A stretch of 64,000 nucleotides of DNA from Sphingomonadaceae bacterium. Lineage in GTDB: Bacteria > Pseudomonadota > Alphaproteobacteria > Sphingomonadales > Sphingomonadaceae. Under the pieces are notes generated by a model. That model made no database searches. It saw only the letters and a program-made list of their open reading frames with translations, and was not told the DNA's origin. Of the stretch, positions 7,789 to 16,936 are shown one piece after another. Position 1 is the first letter of the stretch. The number at the start of each line of letters is the position of its first letter. The stretch lies in assembly GCA_947477745.1 (NCBI GenBank), contig CANJUF010000014.1, positions 1-64,000 of the forward strand, given 5' to 3'. The position numbers and the translations under genes are program-made.

Positions 7789-9288
7789 ATGAACATCGCC
7801 CTGCTTCTCGAGATGGCGGCCGAGGCCGCCCCGGACCGCATCGCCCTCGTCTGCGACGGCAAGCGCTGGACTTACGGCGACCTGCTCGCCGCCGCGCGCG
7901 GTGCATTCGAGATTATCCAGGAAAGCGGGGTCGATTATGTCGCCTTGCTCGACGAGAGCAGCGAAGCCTCGATGATAGCGCTGTTCGGCGCGGCTCTCGC
8001 CGGCGTGCCCTACTGCCCGCTCAATTACCGCCTCGCCGATGAAGACCTCACTGCCCTGCTGGAGCGGATCGCGCCGGCTCTGGTGATCGGCGATGAAGAA
8101 CGGGTCGAGCGGCTTGCCGGCGACCAGGGCCATACGGTCTATGCGCGCGAGATGTTCACGCTCAAGGCACAGGAAAGCTGGCCGGAAGGCGAAGACCGCG
8201 AATACGATCCCGGCGGAGGCGTGGCGGTGCAACTGTTCACCAGCGGCACCACCGCTGCGCCCAAGGCGGCGATCCTGCGTCATTCGAACCTGCTGGGATA
8301 TATCCTCGGCACGGTGGAATTCGCCTCTGCCGACGAGGACGATGCCGCGCTGGTCGTGGTTCCGCCTTATCACATCGCGGGCATTTCCGCGCTGCTGTCC
8401 TCGACCTATGCGGGCCGCCGCATCGTCATGCTGCCCTCGTTCGAGCCGGAAGCCTGGCTCAAACTTGCCGAGGGCGAGAAGGTCACCAACGCCTTCGTCG
8501 TGCCGACGATGATGGCGCGGATTATCGACAAGCTGGGTAGCGACGCAAAGGCGAACCTCGCTTCGCTGCGCTCGATTGCCTACGGCGGCGGCAAGATGCC
8601 GCGCGAGATCATCGAAAAGGCGTTGGCGCTGATGCCCGAGACGGGCTTTACGAACAGCTATGGCCTCACCGAAACCAGTTCGACCATCGCCCTGCTCGGC
8701 CCTGACGAACACCGCGACGCCCTCGCCTCCGAGGATCCCAAGGTGCGCGCGCGCCTCACCTCGCTGGGCATACCGCTGCCGACGGTCGAGATCGAGATCC
8801 GCGACGAGGACGGCAAGGTTCTCGGCCCTAACGAGCCGGGCGAAATCTACGTGCGCGGTGAGCAGGTCTCGGGCGAGTACAAGGAACGCAGCGCGCTCGA
8901 TGCCGAGGGTTGGTTTCCCACCCGCGACGCCGGCTACATGGACGAGGACGGCTACCTGTTCCTTTCGGGCCGCGCCGACGACGTGATCGTGCGCGGCGGC
9001 GAGAACATGTCGCCCGGCGAGATCGAGGACGTGGTCCTCACGCACCCGGCGGTGGGCGACGCCTGCGCGGTTGCGATCCCCTCGATCGAATGGGGCGAAG
9101 CTGTCGGCATGGCGATTGTCCCGCGCGAGGGTCACGAGCGCCCCGCCGAGGACGACATCAAGGAATTGGTGCGGTCGCGCCTGCGCTCCTCGCGCGTGCC
9201 CGAGAAGATCGTCTATGTCGACGAACTGCCATACAACGAGATGGGCAAGCTGCTGCGCCGCAAGGTGAAGGATATCCTTGCCGATTGA
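7789..9288 (+). CDS. Acyl-CoA synthetase (class I adenylate-forming ligase)
   Basis: A 499-residue AMP-forming ligase that activates a carboxylic acid to its CoA thioester. Visible core motifs: the Ser/Thr/Gly-rich phosphate loop LFTSGTTAAPKAAI (about 146-159), the YGLTETSS aromatic-ThrGlu motif (about 288), the hinge GRADDVIVRGGENMSPGEIE (about 396-415) and the C-terminal catalytic lysine in YNEMGKLLRRKVK. Length and motifs fit the medium/long-chain or aromatic acid ligases; the acyl substrate is not readable. Its end overlaps the next CoA-transferase by 11 bases. Confidence 0.92.
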   Translation: MNIALLLEMAAEAAPDRIALVCDGKRWTYGDLLAAARGAFEIIQESGVDYVALLDESSEASMIALFGAALAGVPYCPLNYRLADEDLTALLERIAPALVIGDEERVERLAGDQGHTVYAREMFTLKAQESWPEGEDREYDPGGGVAVQLFTSGTTAAPKAAILRHSNLLGYILGTVEFASADEDDAALVVVPPYHIAGISALLSSTYAGRRIVMLPSFEPEAWLKLAEGEKVTNAFVVPTMMARIIDKLGSDAKANLASLRSIAYGGGKMPREIIEKALALMPETGFTNSYGLTETSSTIALLGPDEHRDALASEDPKVRARLTSLGIPLPTVEIEIRDEDGKVLGPNEPGEIYVRGEQVSGEYKERSALDAEGWFPTRDAGYMDEDGYLFLSGRADDVIVRGGENMSPGEIEDVVLTHPAVGDACAVAIPSIEWGEAVGMAIVPREGHERPAEDDIKELVRSRLRSSRVPEKIVYVDELPYNEMGKLLRRKVKDILAD

Positions 9289-10492
9289 GCCTCCTGCCGC
9301 CGAGTGCGGGCCGCCCATCCCGCTGTGGCGCTGGGCCGACCGGCAATTGCGCGAACTTGCCGCGATCACCGGCTCCCAAGCGATTGCCGCTCTCAATGGC
9401 CTGACCGTGATTGGCGAGCGCGGATCGGTGCGCGACTTCGAAATTCGCGGTCGCCGCTCGGCAGGCGTTGGCGGCAGCTTCCTCAACCCAACCCGCGATG
9501 GTTCGTGGTTCGCGCTCACCATCATGCGCGCGGAAGACCGTGCCTACCTGCCTGCCCTGTTCGGCAAGCCCGGTATGGAAGAAGCCAGCGAGGAGGAAAT
9601 CGCAGCCGAAATCCTGCTGAACGACAGCGCCGACTTGCTTGAAAAGGGGCGCGCGCTTGGTCTTCCGGTCGCCTGCGCCGACGAAGTTCCCGCTTCGCCG
9701 CCGGTCGAGGTGCTGGCGCGCGGCGCGCATCGCTTCCGTGAGCCCGGACACCGTCCGCTAGTGGTCGACATGTCGGCGATCTGGGCAGGACCCTTGTGCG
9801 GCCATCTGCTGTGGCTGGCCGGCGCGCAGGTCATCAAGGTCGAAAGCAGCAAGCGCCCCGACATGATCCGTTCCAGCGATCCGCAGACTTTCGCCATCGT
9901 CAACCAGGGCAAGGACTGCGTCGACGTCGACATGGCGGATCCGGAACAGCGCGACCGGTTGGTGGCGCTCATCCGACGCGCCGATATCGTGCTCGAATCC
10001 TCGCGCCCGCGCGCGCTGCGGCACCTCGGCATCGATGCGGAGCAGCTTGTTCGCGAAATACCCGGCCTCGTTTGGCTGTCGATCACCGGCCACGGCGCGA
10101 CCGGCGACGCGGCGAACTGGGTGGGTGTGGGCAACGATTGCGCGGTCGCGGGCGGCCTTTCGCGGGCGCTCGCCGAGGCGACGGGCGAGATCGGCTATGT
10201 CGGTGATGCGCTCGCCGATCCGCTCACCGGGATAACCGCCGCACTCGAAGGCTGGCGCGCCTACCAGGCCGGACAGGCCGTGCGCCTGGGCTTTTCGATG
10301 AGCGCGATCGCGGCAAAGGCATTGGCCGAGGAGCGCGCGTTTGGCCGCGCAGCTCTCGATGCCGAGCTACGCGCATGGGGGGCAGCCCGCGGCAAACTGT
10401 TCCCCAAGGTTCCGCGCCGCGCAGGCTTGGCAGAAGTGCGCGATCTTGGCGCGGACACGGAAAAATGGCTCGGCAAGACAGCGGCTTGCTGA
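9278..10492 (+). CDS. CaiB/BaiF-type CoA-transferase with apparent domain permutation
   Basis: A 404-residue protein starting at TTG 9278, overlapping the ligase stop by 11 bases. The Rossmann hallmark (VVDMSAIWAGPLCGHLLWLAG, AQVIKVESSKRPD) appears only at about residue 165 instead of the N-terminus. The first 150 residues (DGSWFALTIMRAEDRAYLPAL ... ALGLPVACADEVP) resemble the small middle domain that in normal family members follows the Rossmann part. The order therefore looks circularly permuted. The catalytic Asp position is kept (GVGNDCAVAGGL). Function is probably CoA transfer within the same pathway as the neighbouring ligase. Confidence 0.75.
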   Translation: MPIEPPAAECGPPIPLWRWADRQLRELAAITGSQAIAALNGLTVIGERGSVRDFEIRGRRSAGVGGSFLNPTRDGSWFALTIMRAEDRAYLPALFGKPGMEEASEEEIAAEILLNDSADLLEKGRALGLPVACADEVPASPPVEVLARGAHRFREPGHRPLVVDMSAIWAGPLCGHLLWLAGAQVIKVESSKRPDMIRSSDPQTFAIVNQGKDCVDVDMADPEQRDRLVALIRRADIVLESSRPRALRHLGIDAEQLVREIPGLVWLSITGHGATGDAANWVGVGNDCAVAGGLSRALAEATGEIGYVGDALADPLTGITAALEGWRAYQAGQAVRLGFSMSAIAAKALAEERAFGRAALDAELRAWGAARGKLFPKVPRRAGLAEVRDLGADTEKWLGKTAAC

Positions 10493-11880
10493 TCCGGAAT
10501 GCGGAAGTGCTTGGTCACGGCCAGGCAGACGTTCTCGTCGAGCAGGGGCGGATCGCGCGGATCGGTCAGAAGCTTGAAGCGGAAGGCGCCCGTCTGATCG
10601 AGGCTAACGGCGGCGCCCTGCTTCCCGGTCTCCACGATCATCACATCCACCTCGCCGGGTTGGCGGTGCGCGCGCAGTCGGCGTGGTGCGGCCCGCCGGG
10701 GGTCACCGATGAATTGCAACTGCGCGAGGCGCTGGCCGGCGCAGCGGGCTCGGGCTGGATTCGCGGCATCGGTTATCACGAGAGCGTGCTTGGTGGGCTA
10801 CCCGATGCGCGCACATTGGACAGCCTCGTTGCAGACAGGCCGCTGCGGATGCAGCATCGGTCGGGCCGGATGTGGCTGCTCAATTCGGCTGCGCTCGACC
10901 TGCTTGCTGCGAGTGATCCGCCGCGGGGGCTGGAGCGCGAACATGGCCGCTTCACCGGACGCCTGTTCGATGCCGATGCCTGGCTGCGCGAGGCGCTAGG
11001 CAGCACTCCGCCTGACCTTGCAGCCGTCTCGGCGCAGCTCGCGCGCCTTGGCGTCACTGGCGTGACCGACATGACCCCGCAGAACGGCCCCGACATGGCC
11101 AGGCATTTCGCCAGCCAACGCGAGTCGGGATCGCTTTCGCAGACGCTGACATTGGCGGGCACGCTCGATCTTGCCGACGCGTCGCAGCGCGGTTGGACTC
11201 TCGGCCCGTTCAAGCTCCACCTGCACGAGGCGGACTTGCCGCCATTCGACGAGGCCGCCGCGCTCATCCAGGCCGCGCATGAGCAGGGCCGGCCGGTCGC
11301 GGTCCACTGCGTTAGTGAGGTTGAAATCGTGTTCGCGCTCGCCTTGCTCGAGCACGTGGGCGCCCTGCCCGGTGACCGCATCGAGCATGCCTCGATCGCC
11401 TCGCCCGAACATGTGTCGCAGATGGCCCGCATGGGCCTCGCAGTTTGCGTGCAGCCGCATTTCGTCGCCGAGCGCGGCGACCGTTATCTTGCGGACGTCG
11501 AGCCGCGCCTTCACAGCGATCTCTACCGCTTGCAGAGCCTGCGCGCCGCTGGAATCGCCATGGCTGGCGGCAGCGATGCGCCCTTCGCCCTGCCCGATCC
11601 ATGGGCAGCGATGCGCGTTGCGGTCAGCCGAAAGACCGATGGCGGCCAAACCATCGGCCTCGGTGAAGCACTTAGCCCGGAGGCGGCATTGGCGCTGTGG
11701 CTGGCCGATCCCGCCGATCTTTCAGGCCAACGCGAGATCGCCGTTGGAGCAACTGCCGATCTATGCCTTCTTTCCAATCCGTGGTCTGAAGCGCGCAAGA
11801 CTCCGGCCGCCGAGGATGTAGTTCTGACGCTTATTTCAGGCCAGATCGTCCACCAGTTCGTCGACCAATCCCCAATCTAG
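10465..11880 (+). CDS. Amidohydrolase family 3 (YtcJ-like) metal-dependent hydrolase
   Basis: A 471-residue metallo-hydrolase of the amidohydrolase superfamily. The ATG at 10465 overlaps the upstream CoA-transferase by 28 bases. The N-terminal composite beta domain (LLIRNAEVLGHGQADVLVEQG) leads into the metal-binding HxH of LLPGLHDHHIHLAG; later ligands are in VAVHCVSEVE, RIEHASIAS and the Asp of AGGSDAPF. This order matches YtcJ-type hydrolases. The natural substrate is unknown; ring-opening or deacylation in the adjacent CoA pathway is possible. Its last 45 bases overlap the convergent crotonase gene. Confidence 0.85.
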   Translation: MARQDSGLLIRNAEVLGHGQADVLVEQGRIARIGQKLEAEGARLIEANGGALLPGLHDHHIHLAGLAVRAQSAWCGPPGVTDELQLREALAGAAGSGWIRGIGYHESVLGGLPDARTLDSLVADRPLRMQHRSGRMWLLNSAALDLLAASDPPRGLEREHGRFTGRLFDADAWLREALGSTPPDLAAVSAQLARLGVTGVTDMTPQNGPDMARHFASQRESGSLSQTLTLAGTLDLADASQRGWTLGPFKLHLHEADLPPFDEAAALIQAAHEQGRPVAVHCVSEVEIVFALALLEHVGALPGDRIEHASIASPEHVSQMARMGLAVCVQPHFVAERGDRYLADVEPRLHSDLYRLQSLRAAGIAMAGGSDAPFALPDPWAAMRVAVSRKTDGGQTIGLGEALSPEAALALWLADPADLSGQREIAVGATADLCLLSNPWSEARKTPAAEDVVLTLISGQIVHQFVDQSPI

Positions 11881-12807
11881 CGCGCGCTGCGCCGACAGTC
11901 GCTTTCCCGAAAGGATCAGCAGCGCGGTGCGTTGCCGCCCGATCCTGTGCGTCAGTGAGACACAGCCGCCCGCGCCCGGCAGGATTCCCATCGCCAGTTC
12001 GGGAAGCTGAAACCAGGCGCGGGGCCCGGCGACGATTTTCCCGGCATAAGCAGCCAGTTCGAGCGCTGAGCCCACGCAGGCGCCCTGGATCCGCGCCACT
12101 AGCCTGCTTGCGACCCGTGCAGCCATCTGCGCCGGCAATGTCGCAGCGCGGATCGCGTGAGCCGTGGCGGGATCGCTCGTGGTTCCGAATTCGGCAAGAT
12201 CGGCGCCGAGGCTGAAAGCCTTGCCTTGCCCTCGCAGCACGACCCGCGCGATCGAAGGATCGAGCGCTGCGGCCTGGAAGGCATCGTAGAGCGCATCGCG
12301 CATGGTGCGGTCGATCGCGTTGTCCACTCCGGGCCGGTCGAGCACAACCTCGAGAATCTCGCCGGTCCGCGATAGCTGAACCTTGCCAGGCGCTGCGCTT
12401 GCCTCAGCCTTGTTGGCCTCTTTCCACGTACGGTGCTCTTGGCTGCCCTGAAGCGCCGCATAGGCCAGCGATTCTGCAGTCAGACCCTCGTGCATAGCCA
12501 GTGAAGGCAGGACACGCAGCAACTGCACGATGACCGCCGCCGCGCGCGGATGGGCATCGATCTGCGCCATCACGCCATCGAGGCTGGCGGGCGCTTCGAT
12601 AACCGCATCGACTATCTTCGCGCCTGGCGCAGCGCGCGAGCCCACGCCGATGACCGGGCAAGGCGGCATGACAATGTCTTCCGGCCACGGTTCGTCTGCA
12701 TCCAGATTGATCAACGCAAAATTCTCGCTCCAGCGTTCCTCGCCCAGCCAGAACCGCGCAGGCTTCACCAGTGCCTTGTTGCTACCCATCGCTGGCCCAG
12801 TCTCCAT
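11836..12807 (-). CDS. Enoyl-CoA hydratase/isomerase (crotonase) family protein with long N-terminal extension
   Basis: A 323-residue protein from ATG 12807 (ATG 12789 also possible; a TTG at 12837 is less likely). The crotonase domain occupies about residues 125-323: LEVVLDRPGVDNAID, the oxyanion-hole segment GKAFSLGADLAEF, and both glutamates used by hydratases, in GSALELAA and PELAMGILPGAGG. The first 120 residues (GEERWSENFALINLDADEP...) are not part of a standard crotonase and may bind a partner or form an inactive half-domain. It overlaps the convergent amidohydrolase tail by 45 bases. Likely hydrates or isomerises an unsaturated acyl-CoA. Confidence 0.85.
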   Translation of the reverse strand: METGPAMGSNKALVKPARFWLGEERWSENFALINLDADEPWPEDIVMPPCPVIGVGSRAAPGAKIVDAVIEAPASLDGVMAQIDAHPRAAAVIVQLLRVLPSLAMHEGLTAESLAYAALQGSQEHRTWKEANKAEASAAPGKVQLSRTGEILEVVLDRPGVDNAIDRTMRDALYDAFQAAALDPSIARVVLRGQGKAFSLGADLAEFGTTSDPATAHAIRAATLPAQMAARVASRLVARIQGACVGSALELAAYAGKIVAGPRAWFQLPELAMGILPGAGGCVSLTHRIGRQRTALLILSGKRLSAQRALDWGLVDELVDDLA

Positions 12808-13014
12808 GCGCGCCCTGTCCCGAGTCGATTCGCGCAAATGGGCACGAAGGGCAACTCTGCAGTCACATCTGCGGCCGAACCGGCCATTGTTTGTCTCGCA
12901 TAACTACGGATAATCCTAAACAAAGTTAGCAAAAAACGAAGCATCCTCATTTTTAATTGACAAGCCAACCGTGAGGGCAGAACTTGCAGGAAACAGGGCG
13001 ACGTGGAGAGAAGA

Positions 13015-13812
13015 ATGGCTGGAACACGCAGCACGGCCAACAAGGCCAAGATTGCGCGCAGGGTTGTCGAGGTTCTGGAATTTTTCGACGAGGACCACCC
13101 CGAGGCAACGGTGATGGATATTGTCCGCCGCTATGACCGTCCGCAATCCAGCACCTCCGAACTGCTTTCGAGCCTTGTCGAACTCGGCCTGCTGCACAAG
13201 GACCCGTTTGCCCGCTCCTATCGACCCACGGTGCGAGCAGCACTCCTGGGCGCGACTGCGCAGCACGGCGCGGTGCGCGACGGCCGGCTTACTCAGCTTC
13301 TCGACCGGTTGGTTGCGCAAACCGGCCTGCCCGTCCTGCTCGTTACCAGAACTGGTCTCGATGCACAGATCGTCACAGCCCGGCAAGGCAGCGCAGCGCG
13401 GCTGCGGCGTGCCGGTTCATGGCGCGGCGGCATGCGCGAACCATTGACGCAGAACGCCGCGGGGATGCTGTTGCTATCCACCATTGACAAGGGAAAGTGC
13501 GAGACAGCGCTGCGCAGGCTCAACGCCGAAGCGGAAGATGGCGCCAAGTTCATGCCTGCCGAAATGCTGCGCAAGATCGCTGAATTCGGCCGGGAAGGCT
13601 TGGCTCTCGATCGAGCCGGTTACGGCACACGCGAGACCATGGTCGCGGCGCTGCTTCCCGGTCCGGATGAAGACGCGCCGCTCGCAGCATGCATCGTCAT
13701 GGACAAGCCCGACCAGCATGAGGCGTTGGCGCAGTGCCTGCGCGATGCCGTGCACAGCCTGCTCGTCGATCCGCGTGTGGACAATGTCGAGACTCTGGCT
13801 ACCGCCGCCTAA
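13015..13812 (+). CDS. IclR-family transcriptional regulator
   Basis: A 265-residue regulator; ATG 13015 is preceded by GAGAGAAG. The N-terminal winged helix (KIARRVVEVLEFFDEDHPEATVMDIVRRYDRPQSSTSELLSSLVELGLL) has the IclR layout, followed by an effector domain of about 170 residues. The effector half diverges from textbook IclR members, so the call leans on the DNA-binding part and length. It is divergent from the crotonase across about 200 bases of AT-rich DNA that includes a TTGACA at 12957, and is a likely regulator of the CoA cluster. Confidence 0.78.
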   Translation: MAGTRSTANKAKIARRVVEVLEFFDEDHPEATVMDIVRRYDRPQSSTSELLSSLVELGLLHKDPFARSYRPTVRAALLGATAQHGAVRDGRLTQLLDRLVAQTGLPVLLVTRTGLDAQIVTARQGSAARLRRAGSWRGGMREPLTQNAAGMLLLSTIDKGKCETALRRLNAEAEDGAKFMPAEMLRKIAEFGREGLALDRAGYGTRETMVAALLPGPDEDAPLAACIVMDKPDQHEALAQCLRDAVHSLLVDPRVDNVETLATAA

Positions 13813-14555
13813 CGAAGGCCAGTCCCGGTCTTGCGCCAGTCGCTGATCGCGAGCGCCAGCAAGCGTGACCCCGCGTTCCCCAGCGCGCTGGTCCCGCGCC
13901 CAAAACTCCCCGCAGTGTAACTGCGATAATTTGGCTGGCTCTGCACGGTGACCGTGCGCTCCATCATTGTGCCCAGCACGCTTGCCAGCGCACGCTCCTC
14001 GTCGCTCGGTTTTGTGCCATCGCCTCTGCCGAGTTGCGTGGCGATACCGTCCATAAGCGGCAGGCCAGCCTCGATCCGGCACGCGAGCATCCGTTCGTCG
14101 CCAGCGTCCGACATACGGTTGCGTTGGTGAAGCACGGCTGCGTTCTGGCTCCAGAACCCGGCGTATAAATTCCAGAACCTCAGACAGCGTTCGGCAATTT
14201 CGTCATCTGGCCAATGGCAGGCCAGTTCCGCCAGCCAGGTTTCCTTGGCCGAAGCGGAAACGGGATCGAGCACCGCCGCCATCAGCTCGCTCAGGTCGGT
14301 GAAATAATTGTATAGTGAACTCATGCCGAGCGAGGCCTGGCGGGCGACCGCGCTCAGCGTGAAAGGCTCATCGCTTTCCTCGACCAGCACCTCGACAGCC
14401 GCGCGCACGATGCGTTCGCGCGTTTCGCGGCCCTTGCGACCGAGCCGCTGCCCGTTCAGATTGTAGCTTACGTCCTGCGAAGCTTGCGCCAAGGAAGGAC
14501 CAGGCAGCGGCTGCATGGCCGCCGCCTCCCCATCCCTGGCGCGCGCTTGGTTCAC
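13809..14555 (-). CDS. TetR/AcrR-family transcriptional regulator
   Basis: Up to 248 residues from GTG 14555, which overlaps the stop of the upstream aldehyde dehydrogenase (GTGA); an ATG at 14516 is an alternative. The DNA-binding domain (RERIVRAAVEVLVEESDEPFTLSAVARQASLGMSSLYNYFTDLSELM) shows the TetR helix-turn-helix with the GMSSLYNYF recognition helix. The ligand domain is not diagnostic. It is the last gene of the ALDH-containing minus-strand group and converges, with a 4-base overlap, on the IclR gene. It probably controls the dehydrogenase operon and perhaps the palindromes upstream of 6 kb (inference). Confidence 0.85.
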   Translation of the reverse strand: MNQARARDGEAAAMQPLPGPSLAQASQDVSYNLNGQRLGRKGRETRERIVRAAVEVLVEESDEPFTLSAVARQASLGMSSLYNYFTDLSELMAAVLDPVSASAKETWLAELACHWPDDEIAERCLRFWNLYAGFWSQNAAVLHQRNRMSDAGDERMLACRIEAGLPLMDGIATQLGRGDGTKPSDEERALASVLGTMMERTVTVQSQPNYRSYTAGSFGRGTSALGNAGSRLLALAISDWRKTGTGLR

Positions 14556-16051
14556 TCCGCCGCTTCGGCCTGCTGGACAGGCCAGGCGATGGTCTTGATT
14601 TCGGTGTATTCCTCGATGCCTTCAAGGCCCCATTCGCGGCCTATGCCCGAATGCTTGTAGCCTCCGAACGGAAGGTCGCCGGCGATCGCCATACCGCCAT
14701 TGATCCCCATCGAACCGGTGCGCACCGCGCGCGCGATCTTCATCGCCCGCTCGAAATCGGCCGAAGAGACACCGCCGGCCAGGCCATATTCGCTGTCGTT
14801 GGCGATGCGGATGGCATCGGCGTCGTCCTCGAACGGGATCACCACCAGCACCGGGCCGAAGATTTCCTCCTGGGCGATGCGCATGTTGTTGGCGACATCG
14901 ACGAAGCAGGTGGGCTCGATGAAGAAGCCGCCGCCCTTGTCGGGGCGCGACTTGCCGCCCGCGAGCAGCGTAGCGCCTTCGTCCTGCCCGACCTGGATAT
15001 AGTTCATGATCCGATCGTGCTGCTTCTTGGAGACGACTGGGCCCATGATCTGGTCCTGCGCATCGATCTGGCCCCAGTTGTCGCCGAGGTGGGCGTAAGC
15101 ACCCTTCAGGATTTCCTTGGCTTCCTCGTAGCGGCTCTTGGGGACGAGCAGGCGCGACTGGACCGCGCAGCCCTGCCCGGCGTGGACGATCAGCATGGTG
15201 GTGGCCACGTCCATCGCGAAATTGGGCGCATCCTCAAGCACGATCTTGGCCGACTTGCCGCCCAGTTCGAGGAACACGCGCTTCATGGTCTTGGCGCCCT
15301 GCTCCATGATGTGGCGACCAACTGCGGTCGAGCCGGTGAACGACACCAGGTCGACCCGCCTGTCCTGCACCAGCATTTCGCCGGCCATTGCCGGATCTTC
15401 GCCGAACACGACCTGGATCACGCCCTTGGGGAAACCGACCTTCTGCGCCAGTTCGCCGAAGATCGCGCCTTCGCCCGGCGTATTCGGCGCGGGCTTGAGG
15501 ATGACGCAGCAGCCGGCCAGCAGGCCCGCCACGACCTTGCCGATGTTGACATAGAGCGGCACGTTCCACGGCGTGATCGCGGCGACGACGCCCACTGGTT
15601 CACGCACGGCAATGCGCTTGCTGGTCGACTGGGCCATGGCGCTGTAGCGCTCACCGTGGTCCTTTTCCCATTCGATTTCAGCGAACTTGTTGATGTAGTC
15701 GTTCCAGCCATCCATCGCCATGGCATAGTGCGCCAGGTTGCAGTTCAGCCGGGTCGCGCCCGCTTCATGCACGGCGATGTCGTGGATCAGCTCGCGGTTT
15801 TCGAGGAAAGCGTCGCGCAGCTTCGTCACCAGTTCGAGGCGCTTGTCGCGGTTTTCCGCCGAACCCCAGTTGGTCTCGTCGAACGTGCGGCGCGCGACCG
15901 CAATCGCCTGATCGACGTCCTGCGCCGTGGCATTGGCAGCTTTGCCGACCGGCTGTCCGGTCCATGGGCTGATGACGTCGTATGTGCCGCCATCGCTGGC
16001 CCCGCGCAGTTCGCCATCGATGAAAAGCTTGGCTTCGGGAATAAGGGTCAT
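14552..16051 (-). CDS. NAD(P)-dependent aldehyde dehydrogenase
   Basis: A 499-residue aldehyde dehydrogenase oxidising an aldehyde to a carboxylic acid. ATG 16051 has AAGGAAA upstream. Visible: the substrate-tunnel Asn in ITPWNVPLYV, the cofactor lysine in ILKPAPNTPGEGA, FTGSTAVGRHI, the general-base Glu in LELGGKSAKI (about 267) and the nucleophile Cys in HAGQGCAVQSR (about 301). Length is standard. It lies 34 bases after an SDR and overlaps the TetR gene, giving an oxidation pair (alcohol to aldehyde or ketone, then acid) that could supply the CoA ligase. Confidence 0.94.
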   Translation of the reverse strand: MTLIPEAKLFIDGELRGASDGGTYDVISPWTGQPVGKAANATAQDVDQAIAVARRTFDETNWGSAENRDKRLELVTKLRDAFLENRELIHDIAVHEAGATRLNCNLAHYAMAMDGWNDYINKFAEIEWEKDHGERYSAMAQSTSKRIAVREPVGVVAAITPWNVPLYVNIGKVVAGLLAGCCVILKPAPNTPGEGAIFGELAQKVGFPKGVIQVVFGEDPAMAGEMLVQDRRVDLVSFTGSTAVGRHIMEQGAKTMKRVFLELGGKSAKIVLEDAPNFAMDVATTMLIVHAGQGCAVQSRLLVPKSRYEEAKEILKGAYAHLGDNWGQIDAQDQIMGPVVSKKQHDRIMNYIQVGQDEGATLLAGGKSRPDKGGGFFIEPTCFVDVANNMRIAQEEIFGPVLVVIPFEDDADAIRIANDSEYGLAGGVSSADFERAMKIARAVRTGSMGINGGMAIAGDLPFGGYKHSGIGREWGLEGIEEYTEIKTIAWPVQQAEAAE

Positions 16052-16085
16052 TTGAAAGTTTCCTTGGGAGTTATACGTTCAGGCT

Positions 16086-16832
16086 TCAGGGGTGGCGCGC
16101 GCCGACATTGACATGTGTGACGCGGAAATCGGGTTTAAGATCGAGCAGCATGCGAAACACATCGGTCACGCTGCTCGCGTCGGAAATGGGGTCTTCGGCG
16201 AGATTGCGCCCAATCTTGAGGTTCTCCTCGAAGAAGGCCATCGCCGCCGACATGTCCCAGCTCGAACTGCTGGAGGTTGCATCGCCGCCATCGGTCATCG
16301 GGCCGGCACGCACCACGCAGACGCGGATGCCATCGGCCTTGACCTCTTCGAGCAGGGCTTCGCTGAACCGCTCCATGCCCATCTTGGTCGACTGATAGAG
16401 CGAAAGCATCACGAACGGCTCCTTCACCGATTCGCTGCTGACGTTGATGATCAGCGCGCCTCGGTCCATCATCGCCAGGGCTTCGCGGCAGGTGTACATC
16501 GGGCCAATGAAGTTCGAGCGCACGATGCGTTCGATCACGTCATCGGTCGCGTCGCGAACCTTCATCGGTTCATAATAGGCGGCATTGTTGATGAGGACGT
16601 CGATTTTCTCATGCCGCTCGCGGATCTTGGCGAAGGCGGCGCGCACGCTGTCAGGATCGCCAACCTCGCACTCTACCGCGAAATGCGGCTCGCCCAGTTC
16701 CTCGGCGACGGACTGCACTTTGGACAAGGTGCGGCCCAGGAGAATGCAGGTTTCGCCCTCGCTGGCGAAACGGCGTGCAATGGCGCGGCCCAGGCCTACT
16801 CCCGCTCCGGTGATGACAACGGTCTTACCCAC
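16086..16832 (-). CDS. Short-chain dehydrogenase/reductase
   Basis: A 248-residue classical SDR. I placed the start at GTG 16832 because GGGAGA lies 4 bases upstream; TTG 16847 would add five residues. The nucleotide site is TGAGVGLGRA, followed by VLINNAAYY, the catalytic Ser in IINVSSES and the YQSTK version of YxxxK. The substrate is unknown. It is co-directional with and 34 bases upstream of the aldehyde dehydrogenase. Confidence 0.9.
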   Translation of the reverse strand: MGKTVVITGAGVGLGRAIARRFASEGETCILLGRTLSKVQSVAEELGEPHFAVECEVGDPDSVRAAFAKIRERHEKIDVLINNAAYYEPMKVRDATDDVIERIVRSNFIGPMYTCREALAMMDRGALIINVSSESVKEPFVMLSLYQSTKMGMERFSEALLEEVKADGIRVCVVRAGPMTDGGDATSSSSSWDMSAAMAFFEENLKIGRNLAEDPISDASSVTDVFRMLLDLKPDFRVTHVNVGARHP

Positions 16833-16936
16833 AAATTCTCCCGTCAAGGTCCGGCCTGCGCAGCAATTCGCGAGGCTCTTCAGTTAGCGATCATTGCGCC
16901 GCGCCGCCACCGCCCGAGCGATGTTGCGGCATGGTT

